Assembly: GCA_028709505.1 (NCBI GenBank)
Contig: JAQVWW010000067.1
Coordinates: 1-6,710, forward strand
From: Eubacteriales bacterium
GTDB lineage: Bacteria; Bacillota; Clostridia; Christensenellales; UMGS416
Reading direction: 5' to 3'
DNA length: 6,710 bases
In this document: positions 1 through 6,710 of the stretch, piece after piece
Position numbering within the stretch: position 1 is the stretch's first letter
How the letters are laid out: the number at the start of each line of letters is the position of its first letter
Notes under the pieces: generated by a model
Databases searched by the model: none
What the model saw: the letters and a program-made list of their open reading frames with translations, nothing else
What the model was told of the DNA's origin: nothing
Position numbers and translations under genes: made by a program

Positions 1-1650
<1,650 letters not shown>

Positions 1651-1663
1651 GGCAAAAGGGCAC

Positions 1664-1679
1664 TTTGCCGCTGGGCAAA
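1664..1679. repeat. Small inverted repeat TTTGCC/GGCAAA
   Basis: TTTGCC (1664-1669), loop GCTG, GGCAAA (1674-1679): a perfect 6-bp stem just upstream of the PFOR -35. A second GGCAAA at 1651-1656 could pair with the same TTTGCC, so two alternative hairpins share one arm. There is no T-tract on either side, so it is not a terminator. Its role is unknown. Confidence 0.45.
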
Positions 1680-1715
1680 ACCGGCAAAGAAGCGTTTCCT
1701 GAAAAAAGGCAGCAA

Positions 1716-1731
1716 GCCGGCAAATGCCGGC
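1716..1731. repeat. GCCGGC hairpin (palindrome)
   Basis: GCCGGC (1716-1721), AAAT, GCCGGC (1726-1731). Read on the minus strand, a run of six T (complement of 1702-1707) follows about eight bases after the stem, so it loosely resembles a terminator. That spacing is too long for a normal one, and no minus-strand gene ends here. Confidence 0.45.
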
Positions 1732-1886
1732 GCAGCGCAGGGCTTTGTGCGCAAAAAATGTAAAAGGGAAAATAGGCCGCAAAGCGCCCGGAGGCGAAAG
1801 GAGGCAACCGTGTGCCCGACGGCGCGCGGCGCCGGATAGAGAAATGCCGCAAAGACAGAAAAGAGGATGCGAGCGGTGCGCGGGGA

Positions 1887-1895
1887 TGATATAAT
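1887..1895 (+). promoter_or_regulatory. Extended -10 promoter for the HAM1-like/SDR transcript
   Basis: The plus strand reads TGATATAAT, a perfect extended -10 (TGnTATAAT), with no recognisable -35 at the expected distance; extended -10 promoters often tolerate that. Transcription would start near 1902, leaving a leader of about 90 nt before the ATG at 1993. Confidence 0.65.
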
Positions 1896-1921
1896 AACCG
1901 ATGAAACTATAACAGGCAGGG

Positions 1922-1975
1922 AGGGTCCGGCGATGCATGGCCGCCGCGGCGGCATGCGGCAAAAGGATCAAACCC
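1922..1975 (+). repeat. Structured leader hairpin upstream of the HAM1-like gene
   Basis: The core is a near-perfect palindrome at 1935-1957: GCATG, a single bulged G (1940), CCGC, a CGCG loop, GCGG and CATGC. Outside it, GGGTCC (1922-1927) can pair with GGA (1965-1967) and ACCC (1972-1975), closing a longer stem just before the Shine-Dalgarno at 1979-1984. It matches no riboswitch class I recognise. It could influence mRNA stability or ribosome access, or serve as a DNA-level dyad; this is inference. Confidence 0.45.
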
Positions 1976-1992
1976 TACGGAGGACGTGAACC

Positions 1993-2649
1993 ATGGAACT
2001 GATTTACGGGACCGGAAACGAGGCAAAGCTTCAATCCATGCGCCGGACGCTGACCGGCATGGATATCCGCATTGTGGGGATGAAGGAGCTGCTGTCTGCG
2101 TTGCCCGATGTGCCCGAGACGGGCGGCCGACCGCTGGAGAACGCCCGGCAGAAGGCCCACGCCTACTATGCGCTGCTGAAACGACCGGTGTTCTCGGTGG
2201 ATTCGGGGCTGTACATCGACGGTATCGACGCGGCGCTGCAGCCCGGCGTGCACGTGCGCAACGTAAACGGCAAATGCCTGACCGACGACGAGATGGTAGC
2301 CCACTACGCGGCGCTGGCCCGCAGCGCAGGCGGCCGGGCGTTGGCCCGGTATCGCAACGGCATCTGCCTGGTGATGGATGCCGATCATATCTACGAGCGG
2401 TGCGACGGCAGCATCGCCGGCCACGAATTTTTATTGTGCGACACGCCCCATGCCCGCCGCGAGCCGGGCTTTCCGTTGGACAGCCTGTCGCGGGAGCTGC
2501 ACAGCTGCGCATATTTTTACGATTTGCCCAGCGTGAAGAAGCACAACGGGCGCGAAGAGGATTTGGATCAGGGCACGCGCCGGTTCTTTGCCGACGCGCT
2601 GGACGCGTACCGGCGGACGTCGCTGCGTGTAGGCGCCACGCGCGGATAG
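1993..2649 (+). CDS. Divergent RdgB/HAM1-family non-canonical purine NTP pyrophosphatase-like protein
   Basis: The 218-residue length is close to the usual ~195-205 of the HAM1/RdgB family, which hydrolyses ITP, dITP or XTP to the monophosphate and pyrophosphate to keep deaminated purines out of nucleic acids. The N-terminal half fits well: GTGNEAK (residues 6-12) matches the TGNxxK phosphate-binding loop, ETGGRPLENARQKA (42-55) matches the E-T-G-x-x-F-x-E-N-A region, and SVDSGLYID (68-76) matches DDSGL. PGVHVR (84-89) stands where canonical PGIYSAR occurs. Differences: the first Asp of DDSG is Val69 (Asp70 is kept), and the C-terminal FGYDPIF and SHRG motifs appear only as GFPLDSLS (159-166) and a degenerate KKHNGRE. 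Fold assignment is good, substrate uncertain. GGAGGA at 1979-1984, 8 bases before the ATG, sets the start. An SDR gene follows 89 bases later on the same strand. A cytoplasmic protein is expected, as no signal peptide is seen. Confidence 0.75.
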   Translation: MELIYGTGNEAKLQSMRRTLTGMDIRIVGMKELLSALPDVPETGGRPLENARQKAHAYYALLKRPVFSVDSGLYIDGIDAALQPGVHVRNVNGKCLTDDEMVAHYAALARSAGGRALARYRNGICLVMDADHIYERCDGSIAGHEFLLCDTPHARREPGFPLDSLSRELHSCAYFYDLPSVKKHNGREEDLDQGTRRFFADALDAYRRTSLRVGATRG

Positions 2650-2677
2650 GCGTAAAATTCTTTAAAAGAGCATGCAA

Positions 2678-2704
2678 TTTGCGCGCCCGCGCCGGGTGCG
2701 CAAA
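2678..2704 (+). repeat. 12-bp hairpin between the HAM1-like and SDR genes
   Basis: TTTGCGC-G-CCCG (2678-2689), loop CGC, CGGG-T-GCGCAAA (2693-2704) forms a 12-pair stem with one G-T pair. No T-tract follows on either strand; the arms are flanked T-inside/A-outside, the reverse of a terminator, so transcription probably reads through. It lies about 20 bases before the SDR Shine-Dalgarno and could be an RNA-processing or stability element separating the two cistrons (inference). Confidence 0.6.
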
Positions 2705-2723
2705 GAAATAACGCTTGTTGTAT

Positions 2724-2730
2724 AAGGAGG
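2724..2730 (+). promoter_or_regulatory. Ribosome binding site that fixes the SDR start
   Basis: AAGGAGG ends 8 bases before the ATG at 2739. The reading frame is open further upstream to a TTG at 2715, but that would put this site inside the coding region and leave no site for itself. The ATG at 2748 is 17 bases away, too far. Confidence 0.88.
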
Positions 2731-2738
2731 CTGCACGT

Positions 2739-3512
2739 ATGGGATTCATGGACAGGTTCTCGCTTAAGGGCAAAAAGATCATCGTCACCGGCGGCGCCCA
2801 GGGTATCGGCAAGGTGGTGGCCCAGGCCATGGCCGACGACGGGGCGGACATCGGCATATTTGACTTAAAGCTGGAAGCGGCGCGGCAGGTGGCCGACGAG
2901 ATTTCCGCAACCTACGGTGTACAGGCCGGCGCTTACCGCTGCGACGTGACCAGCGAAGCCGACGTGGCCGCGGCGATGGACGCCTTTGTCGGCGATTTTG
3001 GCACGCTGGACGGCGTGTTCAACAACGCCGGCATCTGCATGCATAAGGATGCGCTGGACGTGACCGGCGCCGACTGGAACAAGATTGTCGACGTGAACCT
3101 AAACGGCGTGTTCTACGTGGCCCGCGAGGCGGCCAAGCGGTTTATCCAAGAGGGGAAGAAAGGTGCCATCGTCAATACGGCGTCCATGTCGGGCACCATC
3201 GTCAACATTCCGCAGAAGCAGTGCTCGTACAACGCCACCAAGGCCGGCGTCGTGCACATGACCAAATCGTTGGCGGTGGAATGGGCGCAGTACGGCATCC
3301 GCGTCAACAGCATCAGCCCCGGATATATCTGGACCGAGATGACCGCCAGCACCGACCCGGCCATGCGCGAGGCCTGGATGAACATGATTCCCTTTGGCCG
3401 CATGGGCACGCCCGACGAGCTGGCCGGCGGTGTCATCTATCTGATGAGCGACGCCGCCACGTATACGTCCGGCGCCGATCTGATCATGGACGGCTGCTTT
3501 ACAGTCGTGTAA
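2739..3512 (+). CDS. Classical short-chain dehydrogenase/reductase (SDR), possibly polyol/ketose type
   Basis: A 257-residue NAD(P)-dependent oxidoreductase, the typical length for classical SDRs (~250). Motifs in order: TGGAQGIG dinucleotide-binding loop (17-24); Asp42 at the end of strand 2, which favours NAD(H) over NADP(H); CDVT (68-71); NNAG (95-98); catalytic Asn120; catalytic Ser151, Tyr164 and Lys168 (YNATK); and PGYIWTEM (from 194) after strand 6. The set is complete, so it should be active. The segment around NIPQKQCSYNATKAG recalls sugar-alcohol/ketose reductases of the mannitol, sorbose and arabinitol dehydrogenase kind; this is a resemblance from memory and the substrate is unproven. 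It begins 89 bases after the HAM1-like gene with no visible promoter, so co-transcription is likely, and it ends before the bidirectional terminator. Soluble, with no membrane segment or signal peptide. Confidence 0.92.
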   Translation: MGFMDRFSLKGKKIIVTGGAQGIGKVVAQAMADDGADIGIFDLKLEAARQVADEISATYGVQAGAYRCDVTSEADVAAAMDAFVGDFGTLDGVFNNAGICMHKDALDVTGADWNKIVDVNLNGVFYVAREAAKRFIQEGKKGAIVNTASMSGTIVNIPQKQCSYNATKAGVVHMTKSLAVEWAQYGIRVNSISPGYIWTEMTASTDPAMREAWMNMIPFGRMGTPDELAGGVIYLMSDAATYTSGADLIMDGCFTVV

Positions 3513-3590
3513 AGCGCAGATATTTTAATAACATAACGTTTTGTTTTTAGATGGTATGCGAATGTTCCGCTTCCTAAAGAGTGGTGAATG

Positions 3591-3639
3591 CACAACAAAA
3601 AGGCGAGAAATTTTTCCGCCTTTTTTGTGTTCTGTTGTG
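3591..3639. terminator. Bidirectional rho-independent terminator between converging genes
   Basis: The core stem is ACAAAAAGGCG (3595-3605 region) against CGCCTTTTTTGT (3617-3628). It gives T6 after the stem on the plus strand and T5 on the minus strand, so it can end both the SDR transcript and the esterase transcript. A second pair of arms, CACAACA (3591-3597) and TGTTGTG (3633-3639), encloses the first with perfect complementarity, partly competing with the A/T pairing of the core. Confidence 0.88.
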
Positions 3640-3671
3640 AAGCTGGTTAAGAAAACGCTTACCGGCGAGTG

Positions 3672-4427
3672 CTATACTATTTTTTCCAAGTCGTGGCCAA
3701 CTTCGCTAAATTGCTTGTAAACATGCGGAATATGCAGCGAATCCAAATATAAATGCAAAATTTCGTTGTCACAAAACAAGATGTCGGCTGTGCCGATATG
3801 GATCTCAATTTTTAGCTTGTCCCGAATTTTTTCCGCATTTTGCCGTACCAGGCACAAAATATTGTTTTCCTCCAAATACCATTCTTCTCGGATCATATCC
3901 TCGTATAGCTCGGTGGCTTTTTCCGGCGCTACCCCCACAGTGCGGAACTCTTTGTGATACAGATGATGGTAGGTTCCTGCGTAAGCGGTTACAAAACCAA
4001 ACAGCTCGGGGTGCTTCACCGCATAATAAAACGCCATGTTGCCGCCCATCGAAAACCCTGACAGCATTCTGCTCCCGCGGGTTGTGTCCGCCCTGTACTG
4101 CGCGTCGATATGCGGGATCAGCTCCTTAATAAGGATGGATTCGATTTGGAATAAGGCATCCAGATAATCATCTTCCGACGAGATGGCGTTGACAAAAACA
4201 GTAATGGCCCGTCTATTTTTGTAGACCTTTTCCAGCGGCCATATCTCGGAAGATTCGTTGCCCTTCCATCCGTGAATGTGGTACGCAACCGGATATTTTT
4301 CGTCGCAGTCTTCGTAGCCGGGCGGAAGATAGAGATTATAGCCGATTTCGTGATGCAAGATTGGGCTATAAAATGTTCTATGGGTAACACGTTCAGGGGA
4401 TTCTGCCGGTGGGTTAATAAAGTTCAT
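3672..4427 (-). CDS. Alpha/beta-hydrolase esterase (putative esterase / enterochelin-esterase-like family)
   Basis: A 251-residue intracellular esterase-like protein. LYLPPGYEDCDEKYPVAYHIHG (from residue 32) is the typical opening of the esterase D/CE1-like family, the HIHGWKG segment forming the oxyanion region. GFSMGG (124-129) is the nucleophile elbow with Ser126. GTAD at 212-215 gives the likely acid Asp215, and VGHDLE places the catalytic His at 245, so the triad appears complete. No signal peptide or lipobox is seen, so it should act in the cytoplasm on an imported or endogenous ester. Family members cleave acetyl, feruloyl or siderophore esters; the substrate cannot be read from sequence. 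AAAGGAGG (4433-4440), 5 bases from the ATG, fixes the start. Base composition is markedly more AT-rich than neighbouring genes, suggesting transfer. It lies downstream of the beta-mannosidase on the same strand, but a terminator-like hairpin and its own promoter intervene. Confidence 0.85.
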   Translation of the reverse strand: MNFINPPAESPERVTHRTFYSPILHHEIGYNLYLPPGYEDCDEKYPVAYHIHGWKGNESSEIWPLEKVYKNRRAITVFVNAISSEDDYLDALFQIESILIKELIPHIDAQYRADTTRGSRMLSGFSMGGNMAFYYAVKHPELFGFVTAYAGTYHHLYHKEFRTVGVAPEKATELYEDMIREEWYLEENNILCLVRQNAEKIRDKLKIEIHIGTADILFCDNEILHLYLDSLHIPHVYKQFSEVGHDLEKIV

Positions 4428-4499
4428 GGAACCCTCCTTTAATGCCGACTAAACTAAATTTTCTGCGTCCGCCGTCTGCGCCAACGCGTGTTTGATAGT

Positions 4500-4529
4500 A
4501 TTTTAGCATTGCTTACTTGGTTGTGTCTA
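4500..4529 (-). promoter_or_regulatory. Promoter of the esterase gene
   Basis: On the minus strand a -35 TAGACA (4524-4529, 5 of 6 to consensus) and a -10 TAAAAT (4500-4505, 5 of 6), the latter preceded by TGC as an extended -10, are spaced 18 bases apart. The start would be near 4493, about 65 nt before the ATG. Both boxes touch or overlap the arms of a perfect inverted repeat. Confidence 0.7.
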
Positions 4530-4537
4530 TGCTAAAA
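4501..4537. repeat. Perfect 9-bp inverted repeat over the esterase promoter (candidate operator)
   Basis: TTTTAGCAT (4501-4509) and ATGCTAAAA (4529-4537) are exact reverse complements, 19 bases apart. One arm overlaps the -10 box and the other abuts and overlaps the -35 box by one base, so a protein bound to both would cover the promoter. It could instead be a hairpin, but most of it lies upstream of the expected transcript start. The binding factor is unknown. Confidence 0.6.
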
Positions 4538-4663
4538 GCGGGCTAATCCAAAGCGCTTGAGGGGCGGCCGACTAATCCAATCAATAGGGGGGGTGTGCGC
4601 CCACGCTTTTTAAGCTTGCTGCTGTTCGGTTTCTCAAAATGCGATGCCTGCACGAACGAAACA

Positions 4664-4694
4664 GAAGGCAGCAGGGTCACAGCCTGCTGCCTTC
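4664..4694 (-). terminator. 12-bp hairpin, likely terminator of the beta-mannosidase gene
   Basis: GAAGGCAGCAGG (4664-4675), a 7-base loop, and CCTGCTGCCTTC (4683-4694) form a perfect 12-bp stem, 54 bases past the beta-mannosidase stop. On the minus strand the stem is followed by TGTTTCGTTCG, which is T-rich but interrupted, so it is an imperfect rho-independent terminator. On the plus strand no T-tract follows. Confidence 0.68.
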
Positions 4695-4748
4695 GAGCAT
4701 TGCACCGGATAGCCGCACGTTTCCAGCGGGCTTTTCGCGCCAGGGGGG

Positions 4749-6710
4749 TTAGCGGATATCGTACACGCTGCGTACCGTAACCGCCGCCGGATCGCCGCGC
4801 AGAATGCGTACCGTGCGCACACCGGCGTCCATGTCAAAGTAGTTATCCTCCAGCACCATGTCGCAGTCGGGCGAATCGATTTCGACGCTGCGGGCGTAGG
4901 CCGACGCGTGTACGACGACGGTGTTGCCGCGGCGCTCGACGCTAAGCTGCGGATCTGCAAAGGCGAAGTGCTTGGGCGGGCAGAACAGCGCGCTGCCCGA
5001 CGACAGCAGATTGCCGGCATCATCGTACAGCTGGAAGCTGACGTACTGGCCGAACGTATCGGCCTGGGCATAATCCTGTTCATCCAGCCACAGGCTCTCC
5101 AGCGCCGGCACCAGCACCGTCTGCTCACCCTGGCTTACGATGGAAGCGTCGGGGTTGCGCAGCGACCAGCGCACCGTGCCGGTGAAGTCGTGCATCGTCT
5201 CGTTGGCCACCGACAGCCGCGCGCTTTTGCGCAGCGTAAAGGGTTCGGCGTTGACGTTGGGATCCTGCGTCAGCACACCCTCCTCACAGCAGGACAGCAT
5301 CACCGGCGCGAAGAACCGCCGGGCGTAGTAGTGCAGCGCCTTCCAGCGGCCGAAATAATCGATGGAGGCCCAGGAGGCCACCGGCCAGCAGTCGTTGAGC
5401 TGCCAGTAGATGGCGCCCATGCAGCGGCCGCGATTGCGCCGCCAGTGCTCCACGCCGTATTTGATGGCCTCGGCCTGCAACAGTTGCGACGCGTATACCA
5501 GCGTATCCATCGACGTGGGGTACAGGAACGTCTGGTACATGTAGTTCATAATTTTGCCGTTGGCGGCGTCGTTGCGCTGGTGCTTCTCCATGATGTACGA
5601 GAAGATGTTGCGCTCCTGGGGCAGCGTAAACGTCTCGATGGTCTTCATCGACGGGAACGACTGGAAGCCGAACTCCGAAGCATACCGGAAATAGTGGTTG
5701 CGATAGTCGGTAAAGGGCTTGTTGCCGTGCCACACGTCCCAGTAGTGCACGTCGCCGCGGTTGGGGTCGTTGGGCGCGTCAAAACCGCCGCCCGACGACG
5801 GGCTGGCCGGCCAGTAGAACGTGTTGGGGTCATATTCCAGCAGCACTTCGGGGAACAGGTACTCGTACATGCGGATGTAGTCGGCCTTCTGCTTGTGCGT
5901 CGACACCCACTGCCACTGGTCGACGAACATCTCCATCTCGTTGTTGCCGCACCACAGGCCCAGCGACGCGTGGTGGCGCAGGCGCTTGACGTTGTCGATC
6001 AGCTCCTGGCGGATATTTTGGGAAAAATCCGGCGTCAGCTCGTATACGGCGCAGGCGAACATCATGTCCTGCCAGACGATAAGGCCCAGCTCGTCGCAGA
6101 TGTCGTAGAAGAAGTCGTCGGGATAATAGCCGCCGCCCCAGATGCGGATGGCGTTCATGTTGGCGGCGATGCAGTCTTCCAGCAGCCGCCGCGTACGCGC
6201 CGGCGTCACGCGGGAGAGAATGTTGTCCTCGGGGATATAATCTGCCCCCATGGCGAAGATTTGCACGCCGTTGACTTCGTGGGCGAAACTTTCGCCCCAT
6301 TGGTCCTTCTCGCGGCGTACCGTCATCGTGCGCAGGCCGATGCGGCGCTGCCACGTATCCAGCAGCGTATCGCCGTCGTACAGCTCCACGCGCACCGTAT
6401 ACAGCGGCTGCTCTCCGTAGCCGTGGGGCCACCATAGCTGCGGCCGATCGATGCAGATACGCTCGGCGTCGCCGCCGGCGATGATGGCGCCGTCGGGGCA
6501 CGTGACGGTGGTGCTGAGCCGGACTTGGCGCTCGGGGGACGTCAGCTCCACTTCAGCGTCCAGATCCAGCTCTACGCCGCCGTTTTCGTGGCGCTGGGCG
6601 ATAGAGACGCTGTCGATGCGGGCGCAGGTAAAGCCCACCAGCGCGATGTCGCGCCAGATGCCGGCGTCGGGCAGGCGCGGGCCCCAATCCCAGCCGAACA
6701 TGCAGTGGGC
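4749..6710 (-). CDS. GH2 beta-mannosidase, N-terminus beyond the right window edge
   Basis: An exo-acting beta-mannosidase (EC 3.2.1.25 type) that removes terminal mannose from beta-mannosides and manno-oligosaccharides. 653 residues are visible, counted from the window edge. The frame is open through the edge, and the ATG at 6701 is internal: it sits in the family signature AHCMFGWDWGPRLPDAGIW, normally about 170-200 residues into these ~820-870-residue proteins. Then come the immunoglobulin-like domain, the TIM-barrel motif RIWGGGYYPDDFF (Trp191), the acid/base Glu258 in WCGNNE (codon 5937-5939), the nucleophile Glu346 in SEFGFQS (codon 5673-5675), and WQLNDCWPVASW (436-447), followed by C-terminal beta-sandwich domains. 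The 88-residue gap between the two glutamates fits Cellulomonas fimi Man2A (429/519). Secretion cannot be judged without the N-terminus. A hairpin terminator follows. Confidence 0.95.
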   Translation of the reverse strand, partial: AHCMFGWDWGPRLPDAGIWRDIALVGFTCARIDSVSIAQRHENGGVELDLDAEVELTSPERQVRLSTTVTCPDGAIIAGGDAERICIDRPQLWWPHGYGEQPLYTVRVELYDGDTLLDTWQRRIGLRTMTVRREKDQWGESFAHEVNGVQIFAMGADYIPEDNILSRVTPARTRRLLEDCIAANMNAIRIWGGGYYPDDFFYDICDELGLIVWQDMMFACAVYELTPDFSQNIRQELIDNVKRLRHHASLGLWCGNNEMEMFVDQWQWVSTHKQKADYIRMYEYLFPEVLLEYDPNTFYWPASPSSGGGFDAPNDPNRGDVHYWDVWHGNKPFTDYRNHYFRYASEFGFQSFPSMKTIETFTLPQERNIFSYIMEKHQRNDAANGKIMNYMYQTFLYPTSMDTLVYASQLLQAEAIKYGVEHWRRNRGRCMGAIYWQLNDCWPVASWASIDYFGRWKALHYYARRFFAPVMLSCCEEGVLTQDPNVNAEPFTLRKSARLSVANETMHDFTGTVRWSLRNPDASIVSQGEQTVLVPALESLWLDEQDYAQADTFGQYVSFQLYDDAGNLLSSGSALFCPPKHFAFADPQLSVERRGNTVVVHASAYARSVEIDSPDCDMVLEDNYFDMDAGVRTVRILRGDPAAVTVRSVYDIR

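Larger units (their letters stand above)
4444..4580. repeat. Pair of 9-base direct repeats around the esterase promoter
   Basis: GCCGACTAA occurs at 4444-4452 and 4567-4575, flanking the promoter and inverted repeat. CTAATCCAA occurs at 4543-4551 and 4572-4580. Two exact 9-mers in about 140 bases are more than expected by chance but not overwhelming. They could be regulator half-sites or traces of past recombination. Confidence 0.4.
4428..4748. other. Intergenic region between the beta-mannosidase and the esterase
   Basis: This 321-base stretch holds the esterase leader, promoter and inverted repeat (4433-4537), two 9-base direct repeats, an AAGCGCTT palindrome (4551-4558) and the hairpin terminator of the beta-mannosidase. 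No gene is supported here; a 61-residue plus-strand frame at 4595-4780 has no motif and overlaps the terminator. Confidence 0.7.

Noticed and set aside
1716..1731. Rho-independent terminator on the minus strand
   Set aside because: The T-run is about eight bases from the stem and no minus-strand gene ends upstream of it.
1986..2711. GTG-started 241-residue frame overlapping the HAM1-like gene
   Set aside because: Its translation is Arg-rich without motifs, while the frame from 1993 gives a clear HAM1-like protein with well-placed Shine-Dalgarno.
2715..2738. Upstream TTG start for the SDR
   Set aside because: The Shine-Dalgarno AAGGAGG would fall inside the coding sequence; the ATG at 2739 is ideally spaced from it.
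1907..2857. 316-residue minus-strand frame over the HAM1-like and SDR genes
   Set aside because: Low-complexity Arg/Pro/Ala translation crossing two well-supported plus-strand genes and a promoter.
4908..6437. 509-residue plus-strand open frame
   Set aside because: It is antisense to the GH2 beta-mannosidase, which has clear catalytic motifs; the plus frame is rich in Val, Arg, His and Gln with no family features.
6699..6701. ATG as the true start of the beta-mannosidase
   Set aside because: It lies within the conserved FGWDWGPRL region, there is no ribosome binding site visible upstream, and the frame stays open to the window edge.

Overview
The window looks like chromosomal DNA from an anaerobic, fairly GC-rich Firmicute (Clostridia-like, probably a gut or fermentative organism). 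This is inferred from three things: a pyruvate:ferredoxin oxidoreductase gene, strong AAAGGAGG-type ribosome binding sites on every gene whose start is visible, and consensus sigma-A promoters. No species is assigned. There are five protein genes, two of them cut by the window edges. No tRNA, rRNA, CRISPR array or mobile element was recognised.

Layout. (1) 1-1537, minus strand: the first 512 residues of pyruvate:ferredoxin oxidoreductase, running off the left edge, driven by a perfect TTGACA/TATAAT promoter. (2) 1538-1992: a 455-base divergent intergenic region holding that promoter, an extended -10 promoter for the plus strand, several GC-rich hairpins and a run of GCAAA words. (3) 1993-3512, plus strand: a divergent RdgB/HAM1-like nucleotide pyrophosphatase, then a 257-residue short-chain dehydrogenase, probably one transcript with a strong hairpin between them. 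(4) About 3591-3639: a bidirectional terminator between converging genes. (5) 3672-4427, minus strand: an alpha/beta-hydrolase esterase, clearly more AT-rich than its neighbours, whose promoter lies inside a perfect 9-bp inverted repeat. (6) 4664-4694: a perfect 12-bp hairpin, likely the terminator of the next gene. (7) 4749-6710, minus strand: most of a GH2 beta-mannosidase, with its N-terminus beyond the right edge.

How they fit together. PFOR is central fermentative metabolism. The beta-mannosidase releases mannose from beta-mannosides, and the downstream same-strand esterase could remove acyl groups from similar oligosaccharides, but it appears to have its own promoter and this link is inference. 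The SDR has all classical catalytic residues and resembles polyol/ketose reductases. The HAM1-like protein is probably a house-cleaning enzyme, though its active-site motifs differ from canonical RdgB. I found no convincing undescribed multi-gene system. The most interesting signals are the inverted repeat over the esterase promoter, the divergent HAM1-like protein with its structured leader, and the composition break at the esterase.
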